From contig JAISTV010000023.1 of the NCBI GenBank assembly GCA_031272485.1, forward strand, positions 1 to 56,108: a stretch of 56,108 nt of DNA, in the 5' to 3' direction. Both the position numbers and the translations under genes were made by a program. This stretch comes from Eubacteriales Family XIII. Incertae Sedis bacterium (GTDB lineage: Bacteria > Bacillota > Clostridia > Peptostreptococcales > Anaerovoracaceae). Below are positions 51,435 to 56,108 of this stretch, in pieces. The stretch's first letter is position 1; every line of letters begins with the position of its first letter. The notes under the pieces were generated by a model. The model was given only the letters and a program-made list of their open reading frames with translations, was not told the DNA's origin and did not search any database.

Positions 51435-51467
51435 AATGGTCGCGTTAAACGCAGGAAGAGGTAACTT

Positions 51468-52274
51468 TTGAGTTTATTCATAGAAAATATAAAAGACCAT
51501 TTTACTTGGAGACACCAGATTTTCAAGCTGGCGAAATCCGATATCATAAGAAACTACACGGGCTCCGCGCTGGGGTGGGCTTGGGCGCTCGTAAAGCCTA
51601 CGGTCATCATCCTGGTCTTCTGGTTCGTGTTCACCGTGGGCCTGCGCGCCGGCGACGTGGCGGAGAACGTGCCGTTTATCATCTGGTTCGTGCCCGGCAT
51701 CGTGCCGTGGTTCTATATGGAAGAGATGATTACGGACGGTTCCTCGGTTTTCCTCCGTTATAGCTACCTGATAACCAAGATGAAGTTCCCGGTGCCCACC
51801 ATTCCTACGTTTGTAGCGGTGGCCAAGCTGGTCGTGCACCTGTTCCTGCTGGTTATCACCACGGTCATCTTCGTAATTACGGGCTGGTATCCGGACATCT
51901 ACTACCTGCAGATTCCGCTTTACATGGCGCTCATGATCATCTTCTTTACCAACTGGGCGCTGTTTTCCGCCACGCTCTCCACGCTCTCGCGTGACTGGAT
52001 GAACTTAGTCATGGCGGTCACCACGGCGGTGTTCTGGATGAGCGGCATAATCTTTGACATAAACACCATAGGCAATAATACCGTTCGCCACATCCTTATG
52101 GCGAACCCCATCAATTTTATCGCGGAAGGCTATCGCGACTCGTTCGTCTACAAGCGGTGGTTCTGGGAAAAGCCGACCCAGTGTCTGGTCTTTCTCGGGG
52201 CGCTGCTCATCATGACGCTTGTCGCAAACGCCACATATAAGAAACTGTATAAGGATATACCGGATGTACTCTAA
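51468..52274 (+). CDS. ABC-2 type polysaccharide exporter permease
   Basis: The 268-residue membrane protein has six hydrophobic segments and the ABC-2/Wzm-TagG N-terminus IENIKDHFTWRHQIFKLAKSDIIRNYTGSALGWAWALVKPTVIILVFWFVF. It exports lipid-linked O-antigen- or teichoic-acid-like polymers. It starts at TTG 51468 after GGAAGAGG. It overlaps the ATPase gene by 11 nt. Confidence 0.92.
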   Translation: MSLFIENIKDHFTWRHQIFKLAKSDIIRNYTGSALGWAWALVKPTVIILVFWFVFTVGLRAGDVAENVPFIIWFVPGIVPWFYMEEMITDGSSVFLRYSYLITKMKFPVPTIPTFVAVAKLVVHLFLLVITTVIFVITGWYPDIYYLQIPLYMALMIIFFTNWALFSATLSTLSRDWMNLVMAVTTAVFWMSGIIFDINTIGNNTVRHILMANPINFIAEGYRDSFVYKRWFWEKPTQCLVFLGALLIMTLVANATYKKLYKDIPDVL

Positions 52275-53001
52275 CGATACTGTTATAAAATTTAATGACG
52301 TCACAAAGATCTACAAGCTTTACGCCAGCGAGAAGAAGCGCTTTCTGGGCGTGTTTAACAAGCACGTGCCCTACATAGAAAAGCGGGCGGTAAACGGCAT
52401 GAACTTCTCGGTGGCGCGCGGCGAGTCCGTGGCGCTCATAGGCAGAAACGGCGCCGGGAAATCCACCATCCTGAAAATGATTACCGGCGTGGCGTATCCC
52501 ACCACGGGCACCATAGACGTAAAGGGCCGCGTGAGCGCGCTACTGGAAATCACCGCCGGGTTTGACGACGAGATGAAGGGGCGCGAGAACATTTACCTCC
52601 GCGGGCAGCTCATGGGGCTGAGGGACGAGGAGATAGCCAAGCTCGAGCCGGCCATCGTGGAGTTTGCGGAACTGGGCGACTACATAGACCAGCCGGTGCG
52701 CACGTATTCCAGCGGCATGCTCTCCAAACTGGGCTTCGCCATAAACGTGTGCATAGAGCCGGAAATCTTCATCGTGGACGAGGCGCTTTCCGTGGGAGAC
52801 GCGGTCTTCAAGGAGAAGTGCCTGAACAAGGTAAACGAAATCATATCGAAGGACAGCGTAACGTTGCTCTTCGTTACGCATTCCATAGATATGGCTAAGG
52901 AATTCTGCAAGAGAGGCATAGTCGTGCGCGAGGGGCAGATTATGTTCGACGGCCCCATAGACGATGCCGCAGAATACTACAAACTAAATATGGGAAACTG
53001 A
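52264..53001 (+). CDS. ABC polysaccharide exporter ATPase (Wzt/TagH type)
   Basis: The 245-residue ATPase has Walker A LIGRNGAGKST, the signature YSSGMLSKLGFAINVCIEP, Walker B IFIVDEALSVGDAVF and the switch histidine in FVTHS. LLEITAGFDDEMKGRENIYLRGQLMG is typical of polysaccharide exporters. It ends soon after the ATPase fold, so it lacks the C-terminal carbohydrate-binding domain of Wzt. ATG 52264 overlaps the permease gene, and the pair is coupled. Confidence 0.93.
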   Translation: MYSNDTVIKFNDVTKIYKLYASEKKRFLGVFNKHVPYIEKRAVNGMNFSVARGESVALIGRNGAGKSTILKMITGVAYPTTGTIDVKGRVSALLEITAGFDDEMKGRENIYLRGQLMGLRDEEIAKLEPAIVEFAELGDYIDQPVRTYSSGMLSKLGFAINVCIEPEIFIVDEALSVGDAVFKEKCLNKVNEIISKDSVTLLFVTHSIDMAKEFCKRGIVVREGQIMFDGPIDDAAEYYKLNMGN

Positions 53002-53027
53002 ATAAGAGGGAGAAGGGAGGAGGCATC

Positions 53028-53939
53028 ATGCAAATTCTCATAACCGGAAGCTACGGGCAGCTCGGAACCGCGCTGCAGGATATTATAGAAAAAGGGGAAA
53101 GCGAGATCGGGCCGCTGCCCGAGAGCTATAAATACGCGAACGTAACCGCCGTGGACTACGACGAGCTGGACATAACCGACACGGTGTTCACGGAGTGCTT
53201 CGTTACGGACGCATTCGCTTCCTTAGATTACACATCGGAAGGCTACAAGGGGCTCATAATCAATTGCGCCGCCATGACCAACGTGGACGCCTGCGAGACG
53301 GACTACGAGACCGCCATGAAGGTAAACGCCATAGGCGCGCGGAACCTCGCGGCGGCCGCCGCCGCGGAGGGCGTAAAGTACGTCCACGTCTCCACGGACT
53401 ACGTGTTCGCCGGAGACGCCAGCAAGCCCTACTGCGAGTGGGACACCCCGAACCCGGCCACGGTCTACGGCAAGTCCAAGCTCCTCTCCGAGCGTTACGT
53501 GCGCGAGACCTGTCCGGAGTCGTTCGTGGTCCGCACCTCGTGGCTCTACAGCTACGTGGGGAATAACTTCGTAAAGACCATGGTGAATCTGGCCAGGGAA
53601 AAGGACAGCATAAAGGTGGTAGACGACCAGGTGGGAAACCCCACGCACGCCTACGACCTGGCGCACCACATCCTCAAGCTGGCCGACACGGACGAGTACG
53701 GCATATACCACTGCACAGGCGAGGGCATTTGCAGCTGGTACGAATTCGCCAAGGAAATCATTCGCCTGTCCGGGGAGACCTGCGAGGTAATCCCCTGCAC
53801 CACGGAGGAGTTTCCGCGCCCCGCCCCGCGACCGGCGTACTCCGCCATGGAAAACCTCATGCTTAAGTGCACCGTAGGAAACGAGATGCGCCCCTGGCAG
53901 GACGCGCTCGCAAGCTATTTTAAGAACAGTAAGGAGTAA
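53028..53939 (+). CDS. rfbD: dTDP-4-dehydrorhamnose reductase
   Basis: RfbD (RmlD) performs the last, NAD(P)H-dependent step to dTDP-L-rhamnose. The 303-residue protein begins [16 protein letters not shown], has [50 protein letters not shown] with the Tyr-Lys pair, and [21 protein letters not shown] 53028 follows GGGAGGAGG. Confidence 0.95.
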   Translation: MQILITGSYGQLGTALQDIIEKGESEIGPLPESYKYANVTAVDYDELDITDTVFTECFVTDAFASLDYTSEGYKGLIINCAAMTNVDACETDYETAMKVNAIGARNLAAAAAAEGVKYVHVSTDYVFAGDASKPYCEWDTPNPATVYGKSKLLSERYVRETCPESFVVRTSWLYSYVGNNFVKTMVNLAREKDSIKVVDDQVGNPTHAYDLAHHILKLADTDEYGIYHCTGEGICSWYEFAKEIIRLSGETCEVIPCTTEEFPRPAPRPAYSAMENLMLKCTVGNEMRPWQDALASYFKNSKE

Positions 53940-53943
53940 GAAC

Positions 53944-54810
53944 GTGAAAGGAATCGTGCTGGCAGGCGGAAAAGGCACCCGCCTGTATCCCATGACCATG
54001 GCAGTGAGCAAGCAGCTTCTGCCGGTCTTTGACAAGCCGCTCATCTACTACCCCGTCTCCGTGCTCATGCTCGCGGGCATCCGGGAGATTCTCATAATCT
54101 CCACGCCCGAGGACATAGAAAACTACGAGAAGCTCCTCGGCAGCGGGGAGAACTTCGGGGTGCAGTTTACATACAAGATTCAGGAGCAGCCCCGCGGCCT
54201 CGCGGACGCCTTTATCCTCGGCGAGGAATTTATAGGCACAGACCGCGTCTGCCTCGTACTGGGGGACAATGTCTTCTACGGGCAGTCGCTCTCGTCGGTC
54301 CTGGAGCGTGCCGTCGCGCGGGAGCAGGGCGCTACCGTGTTCGGCTACCCCGTTAAGGACGCGCGCGAGTTCGGCGTGGTGGAGTTTGACGAGCAGAACA
54401 ACGTCATCTCCATAGAGGAAAAGCCCGCCAAGCCCAAGAGCAAGTATGCCGTTCCCGGCCTGTACTTTTACGACAACGACGTGGTGGACATAGCCAAGAA
54501 CGTTCAGCCCTCCGCGCGCGGCGAGATAGAGATAACCAGCGTAAACAACGAGTACCTGGCGCAGGGCCGCCTCAAGGTCGAGCTTCTCGGCCGCGGCATG
54601 GCCTGGCTGGACACCGGCAGCCCCGTGGGCCTGCTCAAGGCCGCGGAGTTCGTGGAGGCTGTCCAGTCCCGTCAGGGCTTCTACATAGCCTGCCTCGAGG
54701 AAATCGCCTGGCGGAAAAAGTTCATTGACGACGCCCAGCTTCAGGCAGTGGGCGAGGCGCTGTCCATGACGGATTACGGAAAGTACCTGCTGTCACTTCT
54801 GGAGGATTAA
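53944..54810 (+). CDS. rfbA: Glucose-1-phosphate thymidylyltransferase
   Basis: RfbA (RmlA) makes dTDP-glucose. The 288-residue protein begins (M)[36 protein letters not shown], with the nucleotide loop and catalytic residues, then [28 protein letters not shown] and AWLDTGSP. It starts at GTG 53944 after AAGGAG, 4 nt beyond rfbD. Confidence 0.97.
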   Translation: MKGIVLAGGKGTRLYPMTMAVSKQLLPVFDKPLIYYPVSVLMLAGIREILIISTPEDIENYEKLLGSGENFGVQFTYKIQEQPRGLADAFILGEEFIGTDRVCLVLGDNVFYGQSLSSVLERAVAREQGATVFGYPVKDAREFGVVEFDEQNNVISIEEKPAKPKSKYAVPGLYFYDNDVVDIAKNVQPSARGEIEITSVNNEYLAQGRLKVELLGRGMAWLDTGSPVGLLKAAEFVEAVQSRQGFYIACLEEIAWRKKFIDDAQLQAVGEALSMTDYGKYLLSLLED

Positions 54811-54811
54811 C

Positions 54812-55828
54812 ATGAAGATACTCGTTACCGGAGCCGCCGGGTTTATAGGCGCCAATTTTGTATATTACGAGCTTGCCCGCTCCACCGACCAGATAGTCGG
54901 GCTGGACGCGCTCACCTACGCCGGGAACCTCGAGACGCTCACAGAGGCGCTTAAGGATCCCCGGTTTTCGTTCGTCAAGGCGGACATAACGGACCGCGCA
55001 GCCATAGACGAACTCTTCGCCAAGGAGAAGTTTGACGTGGTGGTAAACTTCGCGGCGGAGTCCCACGTGGACCGCTCCATAGAAAACCCGGAAGTCTTCC
55101 TCATGACCAATATCATAGGAACCCAGGTCCTCATGGACGCGGCCAAGAAATACGAGGTAGGGCGCTTCCACCAGGTCTCCACGGACGAGGTGTACGGAGA
55201 CCTGCCCTTAGACCGCCCGGATCTTCTGTTTACGGAGGAGACGCCCATCCACACATCCAGTCCCTATTCCTCATCTAAAGCGGGCGCAGATCTGCTCGTA
55301 GGGGCTTACACGCGTACCTACGGATTTCCGGCGACCATCTCTCGTTGCTCGAACAACTACGGACCTTACCAGTTCCCGGAGAAGCTCATACCCCTCATGA
55401 TAGCCAACTGCCTCGCGGACAAGCCGCTCCCGGTTTACGGCGAGGGGCTCAACGTGCGGGACTGGCTCTATGTGGAAGACCACTGCAAGGCCATAGACCT
55501 GATTATAAGGAACGGTAAGGTGGGCGAGGTCTACAACATAGGCGGCCACAACGAAATGGCCAACATAGACATAGTCAAGCTCATCCTGAAGACGCTCGAT
55601 AAACCCGAGAGCCTCATCACCTACGTTACCGACAGAAAGGGCCATGACCTCCGCTACGCCATAGACCCCACCAAGATAGGAAACGAGCTCGGCTGGGCCC
55701 CGGAAACCATGTTCGCCCAGGGCATAAAACTCACCATAGACTGGTACTTGGAAAACCGCGACTGGTGGGGCCGCATAGTCTCCGGAGAATACACCAAGTA
55801 CTACGAAAAAATGTACGCAAACCGCTGA
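54812..55828 (+). CDS. rfbB: dTDP-glucose 4,6-dehydratase
   Basis: RfbB (RmlB) converts dTDP-glucose to the 4-keto-6-deoxy sugar. The 338-residue SDR enzyme has TGAAGFIGANFVYYEL, NFAAESHVDRSIENP, QVSTDEVYGDLPLDRPDLLFTEETPIHTSSPYSSSKAGADLLV with catalytic Asp-Glu and Tyr-Lys, and RCSNNYGPYQFPEKLIP. ATG 54812 follows GGAGG, one base after rfbA. It completes the four-gene dTDP-rhamnose set with rfbC, rfbD and rfbA. Confidence 0.97.
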   Translation: MKILVTGAAGFIGANFVYYELARSTDQIVGLDALTYAGNLETLTEALKDPRFSFVKADITDRAAIDELFAKEKFDVVVNFAAESHVDRSIENPEVFLMTNIIGTQVLMDAAKKYEVGRFHQVSTDEVYGDLPLDRPDLLFTEETPIHTSSPYSSSKAGADLLVGAYTRTYGFPATISRCSNNYGPYQFPEKLIPLMIANCLADKPLPVYGEGLNVRDWLYVEDHCKAIDLIIRNGKVGEVYNIGGHNEMANIDIVKLILKTLDKPESLITYVTDRKGHDLRYAIDPTKIGNELGWAPETMFAQGIKLTIDWYLENRDWWGRIVSGEYTKYYEKMYANR

Positions 55829-55850
55829 AGCGCATAGCGACCCAAACGAA

Positions 55851-55880
55851 CGTCATTGCCGGACTTGTTCCGGCAATCCA
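55851..55880 (-). repeat. REP-like palindrome downstream of rfbB (inverted)
   Basis: ATTGCCGGA-ACAAG-TCCGGCAAT when read on the minus strand. It may double as the rfbB terminator hairpin. Confidence 0.8.
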
Positions 55881-55906
55881 GCTTCCGCGTCCTTCAAAAC
55901 TGCGAA

Positions 55907-55981
55907 AACGTGATATTCTGCGCTCTATATAAGTTAATAAACGTGATAAATAACCGTTTTCTTAACTCGAAAAACGTGATA
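55907..55981 (+). repeat. Three AACGTGATA boxes spaced exactly 33 bp
   Basis: AACGTGATA starts at 55907, 55940 and 55973; the intervening 24 nt are unrelated. The region is AT-rich and has no gene. Confidence 0.65.
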
Positions 55982-56049
55982 TTTTCGACGAAATTCATTG
56001 AAATTTCAACAAAACATCATTACGCAATGACGGCCCCAAGAAAAGCCCG

Positions 56050-56104
56050 CGGTTCTGTTTTGCATTTTTTTCAGCGATTTTCGGTTCTGTTTTGCATTTT
56101 TTTT
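56050..56104 (+). repeat. Two tandem T-rich repeats with 32-bp period at the window edge
   Basis: CGGTTCTGTTTTGCA followed by seven or more Ts occurs at 56050 and again at 56082. The array may continue past the window end. The rest of 55982-56049 shows nothing I can identify. Confidence 0.6.
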
Positions 56105-56108
56105 GGCG

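Noticed and set aside
55907-56108. CRISPR array at the right edge
   Set aside because: The boxes are 9-10 and about 22 bp with unequal spacers of 24 and 10 nt, and no cas genes are present.

Overview
The window is about 56 kb of GC-rich (roughly 60% by eye), densely packed chromosomal DNA. It probably comes from an anaerobic member of the Bacillota, class Clostridia. Supporting traits are the streptococcal/clostridial gene order acpP-fabK-fabD-fabG-fabF-fabZ-accD-accA, a folate one-carbon operon (metF, fhs, fchA, folD), an NADP-type glutamate dehydrogenase, a BirA-type biotin operator, purine-rich Shine-Dalgarno sites with frequent TTG starts, and a secreted protein with GBS Bsp-like repeats. 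Isoleucine is often encoded by ATA despite the high GC. I cannot name a genus. No plasmid, phage or complete insertion sequence is visible; a small PezAT-type toxin-antitoxin pair with lower GC is the clearest acquired segment.

Layout. 1-1.3 kb: rplS and rnhB. 1.3-11.2 kb: one long rightward operon, metF-fhs-fchA-folD-larB-larC-valS-folC, joining tetrahydrofolate C1 interconversion to two nickel-pincer cofactor genes, valyl-tRNA synthetase and folate polyglutamylation. 11.3-18.1 kb: a NiaP-like transporter, addA and gdhA. 18.2-25.7 kb: ilvD (leftward), mgtE with a leader ORF, nnrD, a small zincin, a TetR regulator divergent from a sodium:alanine symporter, and an anchored thermonuclease. 25.7-28.3 kb, all leftward: tRNA-Pro(GGG), pezAT and a XerD-like recombinase that lacks its catalytic tyrosine. 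28.5-31.6 kb: a BirA-controlled bioY-thiolase-acyl ligase operon. 31.9-40.1 kb: type II fatty acid synthesis, the two carboxyltransferase subunits and an acyl-CoA synthetase. 40.1-55.8 kb: a surface polysaccharide locus (rfbC, flippase, C39-like/GBS Bsp-repeat protein, DUF2142 protein, acyltransferase, three glycosyltransferases, ABC exporter, rfbD, rfbA, rfbB). 55.8-56.1 kb: an AT-rich, repeat-bearing tail without a gene.

How the genes fit together. FolD has lost residues needed for cyclohydrolase activity while FchA, which supplies that activity, is encoded just upstream. Biotin uptake is placed under an apparent BirA operator close to the biotin-dependent carboxylase genes, although accB and accC are absent here. 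The rfb genes make dTDP-L-rhamnose for a glycan built by the GT2 enzymes and exported by the ABC transporter and/or flippase.

Most interesting signals. (1) A recurring 23-bp palindrome, CTGTCAAG-N7-CTTGACAG and variants, lies inside at least eleven different genes in more than one reading frame. (2) A proline-containing leader ORF with an excellent ribosome-binding site precedes mgtE, resembling the logic of enterobacterial mgtL. (3) Several genes have a -10 box only 5-7 nt before the start codon and no Shine-Dalgarno site, implying leaderless mRNAs, including a divergent pair only 27 bp apart. (4) REP-like ATTGCCGGA...TCCGGCAAT elements are dispersed between genes, and one is embedded in frame in larB.
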